Below the pieces are notes generated by a model, which was given only the letters and a program-made list of their open reading frames with translations, made no database searches and was not told the origin of the DNA. This document shows positions 32,940 through 42,521 of a stretch of 64,000 bases of DNA, piece by piece. The stretch spans positions 43,051 through 107,050 of the forward strand of contig SKCR01035606.1 in NCBI GenBank assembly GCA_019454045.1, given 5' to 3'. Within the stretch, counting starts at the first letter, position 1. Each line of letters opens with the position of its first letter. Made by a program: the position numbers and the translations under genes. This DNA comes from Zanthoxylum bungeanum. Its lineage: Eukaryota; Streptophyta; Magnoliopsida; Sapindales; Rutaceae.

Positions 32940-35745
32940 CTCAAAATTTTACTGAGATATCGCTTTCGTTAGCAGATCTGCAAGGTTATTATCTGAAACG
33001 ATCTTTTTGATCTTCACATCACCACGTTGTGTGATCTCACGAATCAGATGAAACCGTCGAAATACATACTTGGATCATTGATGAGACCGTAATTCCTTAG
33101 CTTGTGTAGCCCAGCTTAGCTGCTAACAGAACTACTCCTAATCCAATTAGGAATTTTATAGATCCAAAATGCTTATTTTACTGCCTCAGCCGCAGTAATA
33201 TATTCCGCTTTTTTTATTGAATCAGCAATAGTATCTTGCTTAGAAGATTTCCAGCTCACTGTTTCATTGTTCAAACAAAATATGTACCCTTATTGCGACT
33301 TACAATCATCTTTATCGGTTTGGAAACTTGCAACGGTGATCTCAGTCACCTCAAGTTCTCCATCTCCATAAATTAAGAAAGCATCCTTAGTTCGTCTAAG
33401 ATACTTCAGGATGTTTTTAACATCAATCTAGTGACCATCACCTGGATCGGCCTGATTGTGACTACATATGCTCAAAGCGTATGAGACACCAGGTCGCGTA
33501 CATAATATGGCATACATGATCGATCCGACTACTTAAGCGAACAAGATTCGATTCATTGCTTCTCTCATCTTTAATTTCAGGACACATGTCCTTAGATTGA
33601 GACACGCCATGTTATACTGGAAACAGTCTCTTCTAGGACTGATCCATGTTGAATTTCTTCAACACTGTCATTGTATGAGTTCTCGGAGAGTGCCAACAAC
33701 TTTTAGATCTATCCCAATAGATCCTTATTCCTAGAATAAAGGTTTCCTCTCCCAAGAATTTCATAGAGAATTTTAATGAAAGCCAAGCTTTCACCGATTT
33801 TAGTATGGGAATGTCATTACTAAGAAGCAATACGTCATCAACGTATAGGACAATGAATGTCAGTGCACTCCCACTAACCTTCTTATATACACAAGAATCA
33901 TCTTCATTTTGAATGAAACCATATTGTAATATGATCTCATCAAAATGTTGGTTCCAAGAACGCAATGCTTGCTTCAATCCATAAATGGATCGATTTAACT
34001 TGCAAACCTTGTTTGCATGTTTTGGCACGACAAAACCTTCAGGCTGTTGTATGTAAACATTCTCCAAAAGGTTTCCGTTAAGGAAAGTGGTTTTGATGTC
34101 CATCTGCCATATTTCATAATCGAACTATGCAGCTTTAGCAAGCATTATCCGAATGGATTTAATCATGGCAACGGGTAAAAGGTTTCGTCGTAATCGACAC
34201 CATGTTGATGATGATAACCTTTCGCTACAAGCCTACCTTTGTACGTTTGTATGTTGCCATCCATGTTTGTCTTCACCATGAAGACTCATTTGCTACAATT
34301 AGGTACAATGCCTTTTGGTAAATCAACCAGTGTCGAAACTTGGTTGTATACATGGAATCCATTTCAGACTTCATGGCCTCTTGACATTAAGTGGAGTCGA
34401 TACCTTGTATCGTTACCTCATACGTAGATGATTCGTCTTCCACAATAAGATTGATATCTATATGAGGTGAGATCAGAAACTCATACCTCTTAGGTTATTT
34501 TCTGACTCTCTCCGACCTACGCAGTTCTTGTGTAATAGAAGATTGTGGAACAGTCTCATCCCTGATGAACTGTTCATGTTCCGTTAGGGGATCGGTGCCA
34601 GGAACAGTATCACTCTGATTTTCATCGAGTTCTACTTTCCTCCCACTTACCACTGTATTTAGGAATTCCTCTAAGGAAAACCGCATGGAGAGCAAAAAAT
34701 ATTTTTTTTCTCTTGTGGGTTGTGGAAATTGGTTTCCCTTGGATAACCAATTACAAATAGGCATTTATCCAATTTGGGTTCTAGTTTGGCACCATCCAAA
34801 TGTTTAATATATGTCCAGCATACCCAAATCTTCAGGAATGAGAAACCGGGTTTCTTTCCTGTCAATATTTCATATGGAGTCTGTCCAACAGACTTTGACA
34901 GAACCTTATTCAAAATAAGTATTGCATTGTTCAATGCGTATCCCCAGAATGAAATCGGTAGCTCAGTGCGACTCATCATTAACCTTACCATGTCCAACAA
35001 AGTTCGGTTTCTCCGTTCGGACACAAATTTCATTGAGGTGTTCCGGGAGGAGTCCACTGTGAAAGAATACCATACTCTTTCAAGTAATCAAGAAACTCAT
35101 TGCTTAAGTATTCTCCATCATGGTTCGACCGTAATATTTTAATCCTTCTATCGGTCTGTTTTTCTACTTCGTGTCGAAACTCTTTGAATTTATCATAAGT
35201 TTCCAACTTGTGTTTCATAAGATACATATAACCATAATGTGATGCAAAATCCGTAAAGGTTACGAAGTATTCAAATCCACCTTTATTCTAGCTAGACATG
35301 GGCCCACATACGTCACTATGAACGAGGGCTGACAGCTCGGTGGCAGGTACATATTTAGTACTAAAAGGCGTTTTAAGCATTTTTCTTAATAAACAAGAAT
35401 CGCAGATATCATATGCATTAGGATCAAATCCGTCCAAATATCCATTCTTCCAAATAGTGGATATACAAGTCTTGTTAATGTGTCCCAGACAGCAATGCCA
35501 CAAATAAGTCTCATATGATTTACTCAGTTTTAGCTTTTGTTTGTCATGTTTTATGTTTGAGATTCGTTTATATTCAAAATATAAATACTATTATCATCAT
35601 CTACTGTACATATCACAATGTCCTCTTTATATACAAAACACCCAGTGTTTCTGAATACAAAGGTATACCCGCATCGGGTTAAACTAGATACAGAGATGGT
35701 GTTCCTAGTCAAACTAGATACAGAATAATAGTCACCTATTATAAG
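32940..35745 (-). pseudogene. Copia D pol: protease end, integrase, RT, RNase H
   Basis: Fragments in several frames: integrase zinc region MWHCCLGHINKT...CDSC (35503-35288), LRSNHDGEY where RSDxGGEY is expected (35227-35030), RRNRTLLDMVR and TPYEILTGKKP (35057-34671), RT 34103-33633 with MDIKTTFLNGNL, SIYGLKQALRSWN, YVDDVLLLSND, and RNase H traces down to about 32940. Many stops and frameshifts; more decayed than Copia A. Confidence 0.8.
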
Positions 35746-36648
35746 TACATTGTAGGCATTGCATTTTCGCATGTGAAACCCGATGATGAGTCTCAATTGG
35801 AGGCACTACCTTTTTAGCTAAGGATATTGCGGGAAACGGAGGTCGGAAGGGGAAATTCGGAATAAGTATGTCATCAAGTTCATTCCATAAGTTCACTGTC
35901 TTCGTTGGTGCTGCGTTCGTTCCTCCGTTCGAACCTCGTGCAGATTGCGGACGTTCGTGCTGCGTGCGAGGAGGCGTTCGAACGGAGCCGGTAATTCTGG
36001 TTTTGCTGCTAGCCTCACAACCCCTAACCAAGCCACCCAACCTCCTCCAATCTCTCTAGCTCATACACACAATTCACACAAGAATTATAGCAAGAAATAC
36101 TAGACATCACAAAAATCATTCCTTTCAACCTTACCCTCATATCACCGAAATTACAAGCATAAACAACCCTAATCACCACCGAAAATCACCCCTTTTAAAC
36201 CTTCACACATAAACTGCACTTATAACCTTTGAAATAATCACACCAAACCACACTAAAAAGAAACACAGAACAGTCCACCAAGAACACCAAAACAGCCCAC
36301 CAACAGTAAGCAGAGGATACAGAGGGAACGGCAGCAAAACCATAAGGAAATAGCAGCAAAACGGAGTCGGAACAGTAGCTCGAGTGGCCGAACAGCGAAG
36401 GAAGAGGCAAACCAGTGAACCAGAAAAGTTGCGGAGCTTTACCCCCTTTCGATCTTCGTGGAACGCGAGTCCGAGAGACAGCTTAAAAGGTTAGACCTGA
36501 GGGTATCTATCACACTTACTCGTATTTAATTTCTGGTTATTTATTTTGATTATATTTTCTGTATTTGTGGCATTTGTTGTGTGTATGATGCGTGTTGTGG
36601 GTATTGGATGAATGGAAGAGTGTCGTCTCTTGTGGTATATAGGATGGA

Positions 36649-37951
36649 AACCCAGACGTAAATTCCGTAGCCGAATCCGAATGGACGGTAGTGCGGTCTG
36701 TACTTGGGACACAACTCCACGTACCACTTGAGTAAAACGGCACCTCCTCTTGTTTTGAGTTGCTTTGGTTTATTTAATTCTTGTCATTTAAATTCTGCAT
36801 GTTGTTTAATCCCATGATACGATCGAGTGCATGGGCTTAGTAAGTGCGATGAAAGGTTCCCTAATTGGAGGGTTAAAATCCTTCACCACGATGCTTTGCC
36901 GCACCGATTGACGTGTGTTCGGTTGAATGCGAAATACGTTCAATCGGACATACTTAGTTTGATATGATTGTCTTTATTTTCATATGCATGATTCAACCGA
37001 GCGCATGGGCTTAGTAAGTGCGATGTGAGATCCCCTATGGGGATGGGCTAAAGCCCGTTACCACGAGGCTTTGCCGTGCCGGTTGATGTGTGTTCGGTTG
37101 GATACAAGATACGTTCAATCGGGCACACTATGTTTAATATTATTGCTTTTCATTCTATGTATGCATGATTCAGTCGAGCGCATGGGCTTAGTATGTTGGT
37201 CTAAAGGTCCTCTCTTTGAGAGATCAAGAGCCCCAAAAGGCCACCTTTACGGCAGTACTTCGCCGCACCCCCCCCTTTATTTTGTCGTTTATGTATTGCA
37301 TCCCATTTCATGCATCAGGTCTGTTCCCGTTCGAACGCGTTTACGAACGCAACTCGAACACGCATGTATTTTGCCTTGTCATGCATCAGGTCTCCCTCAT
37401 GTTCGAATGCGTTCACGAACGCCATACGAACGTAAGCATTCTGTTTCATTTCCGTTCGAACGCGTTAACAAACGCTATACGAACGTGAGCATTCTGTTTC
37501 ATTTCCGTTCGAACGCGTTATCAAACGCCATACGAACGAGAACCTTCTGTTTACCGTTCGAACTCGTTTACGAACGCTATACGAACGCCCACGCACTTTC
37601 TTAGTTTCATAATGCATCAGGTCTGGTTCCGTTCGAATGCGTTCTCGGACGCTACACGAACGCGAACCTTCTGTTTACCGTTCGAACGCGTTTACGAACG
37701 ATACACGAACGCGCACCCACTGAATCGAGTCATCTTCATTAGATTTCATGCATAGTTTTCCTAGTAGCTATCCCCACATGTATGAATACAACTATGTTAA
37801 TGAATTACAATTCATATGCTTGTGTCGTGATAACATTTGAGTATTATTTCTTGTGGTATATCGGATGGAAACTCAGACGTAAATTCCGTAGCCGATTCCG
37901 AATGGACGGTAGTGCGGTCTGTACTTGGGATACAATTCCACGTACCACTTG
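36649..37951 (+). repeat. Dispersed 90-bp duplication within the LTR
   Basis: The block GGATGGAAAC...GACGTAAATTCCGTAGCC...GGACGGTAGTGCGGTCTGTACTTGGGA occurs at 36649-36730 and again at 37861-37951 with few differences; the same pair is in the 3' LTR (about 46767-46848 and 48081-48171). Confidence 0.85.
37326..37716 (+). repeat. Array of TTCGAACG-type units in 5' LTR
   Basis: Seven units with core GTTCGAACGCGTT followed by ACGAACGC and often ATACGAACG, at about 37328, 37399, 37455, 37508, 37557, 37631 and 37679. Each is a near-palindrome rich in CpG. Single related copies occur near 35915-35985. The 3' LTR has about nine units. Confidence 0.85.
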
Positions 37952-38380
37952 GAAAAGTGCCCATATGTATGTTTGTATGGTTAATATGTGTGCTTGTGTT
38001 TTCTTGAATGTAATATGCAAATAAAGTTGTATGTTCGTTGCTATTTTGATATATGTTAAGCATGCGATTTTAGATATGAGATATATGTGAAATGTGTGCA
38101 TAAGTTTTATTTTGCATAAGAGAATTTAGAAGCATGATACTCTTGGAAATAAATGTTACTTAAGCTTGATTAAATTATTACATAAATCCTTTCATTACAA
38201 GTGACATGAGTAAGGGACCATTCCGAACCCAACGGTTTGAGGTCTTCCCTTGCGAGGGGTGAGTGCGGCCTTAAATCTTTGTCCCGGTTCACACCGGGTG
38301 GCGACTCCATATTATTTAGTATTTCCCAACTAGGCCGCGAGCCTAGAACATGCGTCGCCCAAGTCCTGTGTCCTACAGTC

Positions 38381-38398
38381 TGGCGACTCCACTGGGGA
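38381..38398 (+). promoter_or_regulatory. Primer-binding site of Tat element
   Basis: TGGCGACTCCACTGGGGA three bases after the 5' LTR. This type of site is usual in Tat/Ogre-like elements; from memory it matches an Arg-tRNA 3' end, which should be checked against a tRNA set. Confidence 0.75.
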
Positions 38399-39427
38399 TA
38401 GAGAATTGGCCCCGAAATATTGTCTTGTAATTAGTGGATTTATGTTTTAATTGGCCATGTCTATAGTGGATAAGTTAGGGTTTAATCAAGGGCACTTTGA
38501 GGCTAGGTAATGGTTTGGTGTCTTCCTTCACTCACTACCTTTCTAGAAGGAAAAGCTGTGAGGATACCTACATGACCATCTACTCGTAGCCTTTGTGATG
38601 GACTAATTTGGAGGACTCGTTGTTTATTCCTGACACCAAGCGATAAGAGCCTAAGAGGCTTGGGTATTTAAGTGAGACTCGCTCCACCTTCCCTCTGGGG
38701 AATCTACAACGGGAAATCCATTTGACAGTCCGTCACACACCATAGCTCATTGGCACGTACCTTAGTGTATAAAAAGGGATATGCTCACTTGGTCGCCTGA
38801 ACCCTTGAGTGGGGAGACCTAGTTGTGGGCTATCCTTCGTCGGTGAGAGCCTTTGTCCATACTCTTGCAAATCCACCCATAGACAGGTTTGTATGGTTAA
38901 AGTAACAATTATTTCCTTGAGAATGTGCTTATGGACCATCCTCATTTGGATGCTGTTGGACTATTATCAGAAATACGGGCTTGCTGGGCCATTTAAACTG
39001 GGGCAAGTTCGTATTGTATGACTATTAGGCCCAAGGCTTCTGAAATGTTGATGGGCCATTGTGTAAAAATTATTATGTCATGTTTACATTATCTCCCTTT
39101 TATGATTGTGTATGGGAACATCATCGTTTGGATCCATTTGGACCATTTGTCATGGGATATGGGCTTGTTGGGCCATTTAAACTGGGACAATGATGTATTC
39201 CATGACTTTTGGGCCAAAAGCTTCTAAGTGTTGGTGGGCCACCTTGTGCTTGTGTTCGGAATATTATCATTTGGATTTAGTTGGGCTCTTTGCCATAAGA
39301 CATGAACTCGTTGGGCCATTTAAACTGGGACGGGTTCACTCTTATGACAGTTGTCCCAAAAGCTTCTAAAATGATAATAGGCCGATTTGTTTGAGAATTT
39401 CATTTTATTTAGTATGTTATATGTTAC
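38399..39427 (+). other. Tat 5' UTR with triple repeat
   Basis: No supported gene. Three direct repeats of about 160-180 bp (about 38940-39110, 39120-39260, 39265-39400) share TTTGGAT, GGGCCATTTAAACTGGG and CCAAAAGCTTCTAA-like words. The short ORFs at 38809-39227 fall within the repeats. Confidence 0.75.
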
Positions 39428-41158
39428 ATGCATCTCATGCACCTCATGCATCCATATATCATGTTAACACCATCTATGTCTCTAAAAGACAACATAGATA
39501 CCGTTTGGGTTAGAGAAGGGACAAGGCTCACTAAAAGAACAAGTATGAGTGAATCCGATAATGAGGTGTCCCGTATGGATCAGTTAGAGAACAGTCTCGC
39601 CAAAGTCACTGAACAGTTGCAGGCTTTGACTACTGTTGTGGCTGGTATAGCCGGGTCTCGTGCTGGGGGTAGTTCTGGGGATGCAAGACCAGAGGAACCT
39701 CCGGACAGATTGGGGGATGATACCCCCACTTTTGATGATATGGCAGAGTATGCAGCGGGCAGAGTATCTGGGTCTCAGGCAGAGTTACAGAAACTTCGGG
39801 ATCAGGTTGAGTCAGTTACCCGCAAGATGAGGGGTAAGAATGAGGACTTGCTGGATTATGACACATTGACTTTTGAGGAACAGTTGCCGGTACAGTTCAA
39901 GATGCCGGATATGGCTAAGTTCAACGGAAATGGGGATCCGAGGGTGCATCTCCGACAGTTTGTATCAGTCATGAGTTCAGTTGGCTTATCTCAGCGCCAG
40001 GTACAGAAAATGTTTGGAATGTCGCTGGAAGGAGCTCACGTGGTATGGTACCACAGTTTGGATAAGAAAGTAAAGGAAGATTGGAGGGAGTTAGCCGATG
40101 CTTTCCTGAAGCAATATGTCACCGACTTGGAGATCGATCTGTCACTCCGTGATCTGGAGAATGTTAAGCAGAAAGCGGAGGAGAGTTTTAAGGAGTATGT
40201 AGACCGGTGGAGGGGTCAGTTATTGAAAATGCAGACTAGGCCTTCGGAGAAGGATCAGATCAAGATGATTATCAAGGGCACCAAGCCCTCCATTTATGGC
40301 AAGTTGAGGAGGATGACCTCCATGATTGCAGACTTTCGGCAGTTGAGGGAAACTGTCATGGATATTGAGGAAGAAGTAAGGGGAATGACACGGAGCGGTC
40401 GTTTTTATAATGATGTGGCGGAAAAGGGTAAGGAAGCTTTAACAGATGGTAGAGAAGTGGTTGAGACTGCAGAAAATACTGAAGGTGATATAGTGCTGAG
40501 GCAATTGAGGAAGACTAGAGCACAAGTGAGTATCTGGGAACTGTTATGTGCATCTCGGGAGCATAGACAGGCTATGGTTGAGGCCTTGAGCAAGATCGTG
40601 GTACCAGAGGATGCCAACCCCACAATGTTTTTTGGGTCGGTTCAGAAAGAAGCTTTGCAGATATCCTTTTCTGAGGATGAACTCCCGGTGGAGGGAAGAA
40701 ATCATAACAGGCCTTTATTTATCAGGGCCGAGGTGAGAGGCAAGAAAACTTCATGTGTGATGGTGGATGACGGTTCGTCCATCAATGTGTGCCCGTTGAA
40801 AATTCTGGCAAGATTGGGTATGAAAGCAACAGACTTGGACCCCTCCAGTATGACTATTAAAGCTTATGATGACAGTAAAATGGGAGTTGAGGGTACCTTT
40901 GTGGCTATGGTCAAGGTAGGACCGATTGAGGATGAGGTTGAGTTCACAGTGCTGGACATCCCAGCCACTTTTGCCTTATTGTTGGGAAGGCCTTGGTTTC
41001 ACAAACTTGGGGGCGTGCCTTCCACTTTGCATCAGATGATCAAATTCCCGTATGAGGGAGAAGTTGTTACCATCCGGGCTGAGTTAGATAATGCCGTGGC
41101 TGCCTTGGAGATACAACCTTTCACGAGGTTTCAGGTGTCAGCTACCTTCGAGGAATAG
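39428..41158 (+). CDS. Tat gag-protease
   Basis: 576 codons. The true start is uncertain; a Met near 39545 (MSESDNEVSRMDQLE) begins a short coiled-coil-like heptad region and is as likely as the first. The capsid domain spans roughly residues 160-330 (MAKFNGNGDPRVHLRQF, then EEVRGM at its end). Protease follows at about 430-530: active site VDDGSSINV (residue about 447, D-G-S form) and LLLGRPW (about 517). No CCHC knuckle was seen, common for Tat gag. It ends at TAG 41156-41158; homologous sequence (VARIMEKMKFEPGK) continues in frame to TGA 41273-41275. Pol continues in another frame, so either a frame change or an Ogre-like splice would be needed to make Gag-Pol. Confidence 0.88.
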   Translation: MHLMHLMHPYIMLTPSMSLKDNIDTVWVREGTRLTKRTSMSESDNEVSRMDQLENSLAKVTEQLQALTTVVAGIAGSRAGGSSGDARPEEPPDRLGDDTPTFDDMAEYAAGRVSGSQAELQKLRDQVESVTRKMRGKNEDLLDYDTLTFEEQLPVQFKMPDMAKFNGNGDPRVHLRQFVSVMSSVGLSQRQVQKMFGMSLEGAHVVWYHSLDKKVKEDWRELADAFLKQYVTDLEIDLSLRDLENVKQKAEESFKEYVDRWRGQLLKMQTRPSEKDQIKMIIKGTKPSIYGKLRRMTSMIADFRQLRETVMDIEEEVRGMTRSGRFYNDVAEKGKEALTDGREVVETAENTEGDIVLRQLRKTRAQVSIWELLCASREHRQAMVEALSKIVVPEDANPTMFFGSVQKEALQISFSEDELPVEGRNHNRPLFIRAEVRGKKTSCVMVDDGSSINVCPLKILARLGMKATDLDPSSMTIKAYDDSKMGVEGTFVAMVKVGPIEDEVEFTVLDIPATFALLLGRPWFHKLGGVPSTLHQMIKFPYEGEVVTIRAELDNAVAALEIQPFTRFQVSATFEE

Positions 41159-41474
41159 GTGGATCCTAGGGTGGCTAGGATTATGGAGAAGATGAAGTTT
41201 GAGCCGGGAAAAATGTTCAAAATTGCCAGATTTCAGAGGACAGACTACTCGGAAGGGTTTGGGGTACAGATCTGACGAAGAAAAGCCAAGGGTCAAGAAA
41301 AAGGGCCTGAGACTGATGGAGTGCTTTGTGAAAGCTTCAGGGTATCAAGGAGAGCCTGAACCTGTGGAAGTCAATGGGATTGTGGTACCTGGGTTTGAGA
41401 TCTTCCAGGATTTGTTGGGTGAGAAGCCACTGACTGAGGGAACTGAGGAAACAGAGAGTTGGGAATAAGAGCTG
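41159..41474 (+). pseudogene. Tat gag/pol linker with frame change and stop
   Basis: The frame of 41199-41468 reads PDFRGQTTRKGLGYRS, the usual G-rich motif between protease and RT, but the first half of that motif (EPGKM) is in the gag-pro frame, so a +1 change lies near 41215-41235. A TAA at 41466-41468 then interrupts the frame shared with RT. These may be decay, or parts of a spliced-out intron as in Ogre; the sequence alone does not decide. Confidence 0.7.
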
Positions 41475-42521
41475 ATGAAGTTAGAGAGCCTGACTCTGGA
41501 AGAGGATGAGAAGCCAGAGGAAGACCTGATTGCAAAGGAAGAAGCGTTTATAGATGATGAAGACATTTACCTTCCTGATTTATTTGAATGTACTTCCGCA
41601 TTATCCAATAATAAAGAAATTTCTTTTGCTTACTTGCCTGAGTCATTTCCGTTTACTCTGCATGAATCAAGCATATTTGACATCAGTTCAGCCAGAACTA
41701 TTGCATTTAACTTGGGCACACTTGAGAACCCCAAAGAAATTTTGATTGCAAGTGAAGTAACCTCCGAAGAGAAGGAGAAACTAGAAGAAGTGTTGGTCAG
41801 ATATGCTAAAGTGTTTGCTTGGTCCTATGAGGACATGCCTGGGGTAGACAGAAACATTGCCCAGCACACAATACCAACTTATCCGAATATGAGGCAAGTA
41901 AAACAGAAACTCAGACGGATGAGACCAGAATGGGCTGAGAAAGTCAGAGAGGAAGTTCAGAAACAGATAGATGTGGGGTTCTTGGAAGTGGTAAAGTATC
42001 CTGAATGGTTGGCTAACATAGTACCGGTGCCGAAGAAAGATGGGAAGGTCAGAATGTGTGTAGACTACAGAGATCTCAATAAAGCTTGTCCGAAAGATGA
42101 TTTCCCTTTGCCGCATATAGATGTTCTGGTTGATAGCGCGGCTTTATCCGCTATGTATTCATTTGCAGATGGGTTTTCAGGTTACAATCAGGTTCTCATG
42201 GCTGAGGAAGATAAACACAAGACTGCATTTGTTACCGAGTGGGGTACCTATTGTTACAAGGTTATGCAGTTTCGGCTTAAGAATGCGGGAGCTACTTATC
42301 AGCGGATGGCCACTACACTTTTCCATGACTTAATGCACAAAGAGATTGAGGTGTATGTGGATGACATGATGGTGAAATCAGAAACAAGAGTTGGGCATAT
42401 TGAGGCATTGGAAAGGTTCCTTCAGAGAGTTGACAGATATAACCTGCGGCTTAACCCCAAGAAATGTGTGTTTGGGGTGACATCAGGGAAATTGCTGGGT
42501 CATACAGTGGGAATGGGCTGA
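41475..42521 (+). CDS. Tat pol: reverse transcriptase
   Basis: 349-codon frame. Begins with an acidic linker, then the RT entry AKVFAWSYEDMPGV (near 41806-41850), PVPKKDGKVRMCVDYRDLN (near 42030-42090), DGFSGYNQVLM, FRLKNAGATYQ (the usual PFG is changed to QFR), and active-site YVDDM at 42354-42368. It stops at TGA 42519-42521 in a GHTVGMG context, after which the same frame continues with IEVDSEKI, so this is one nonsense change in an otherwise continuous pol. Confidence 0.88.
   Translation: MKLESLTLEEDEKPEEDLIAKEEAFIDDEDIYLPDLFECTSALSNNKEISFAYLPESFPFTLHESSIFDISSARTIAFNLGTLENPKEILIASEVTSEEKEKLEEVLVRYAKVFAWSYEDMPGVDRNIAQHTIPTYPNMRQVKQKLRRMRPEWAEKVREEVQKQIDVGFLEVVKYPEWLANIVPVPKKDGKVRMCVDYRDLNKACPKDDFPLPHIDVLVDSAALSAMYSFADGFSGYNQVLMAEEDKHKTAFVTEWGTYCYKVMQFRLKNAGATYQRMATTLFHDLMHKEIEVYVDDMMVKSETRVGHIEALERFLQRVDRYNLRLNPKKCVFGVTSGKLLGHTVGMG

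Larger units (their letters stand above)
35751..38377 (+). repeat. 5' LTR of Tat element (2.63 kb)
   Basis: TGTAGGCATT at 35751 to GTCCTACA at 38377. Inside: about 170-bp imperfect tandem units (about 36818-37320, three copies beginning CATGAT...GAGCGCATGGGCTTAGTA), an array of TTCGAACG-type units (37326-37716), and a 90-bp segment present twice (36649-36730 and 37861-37951). It lacks about 75 bp present in the 3' LTR near 46247-46325. ORFs in it are repeated in the 3' LTR and are LTR sequence, not genes. Confidence 0.93.

Noticed and set aside
35551..35796. Minus-strand frame across 35751
   Set aside because: A chimera that joins Copia D protease to the Tat LTR end; not an original gene start.
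37071..37604. 177-codon frame in the Tat 5' LTR, with a shorter copy in the 3' LTR
   Set aside because: It runs through LTR repeat units, and the 3' LTR copy (47189-47554) is changed in frame by indels, so there is no sign of protein constraint.
37326..37716. CRISPR-like look of regularly spaced near-palindromes
   Set aside because: Units are imperfect, spacers are not unique, it lies in a plant LTR, and there are no cas genes.
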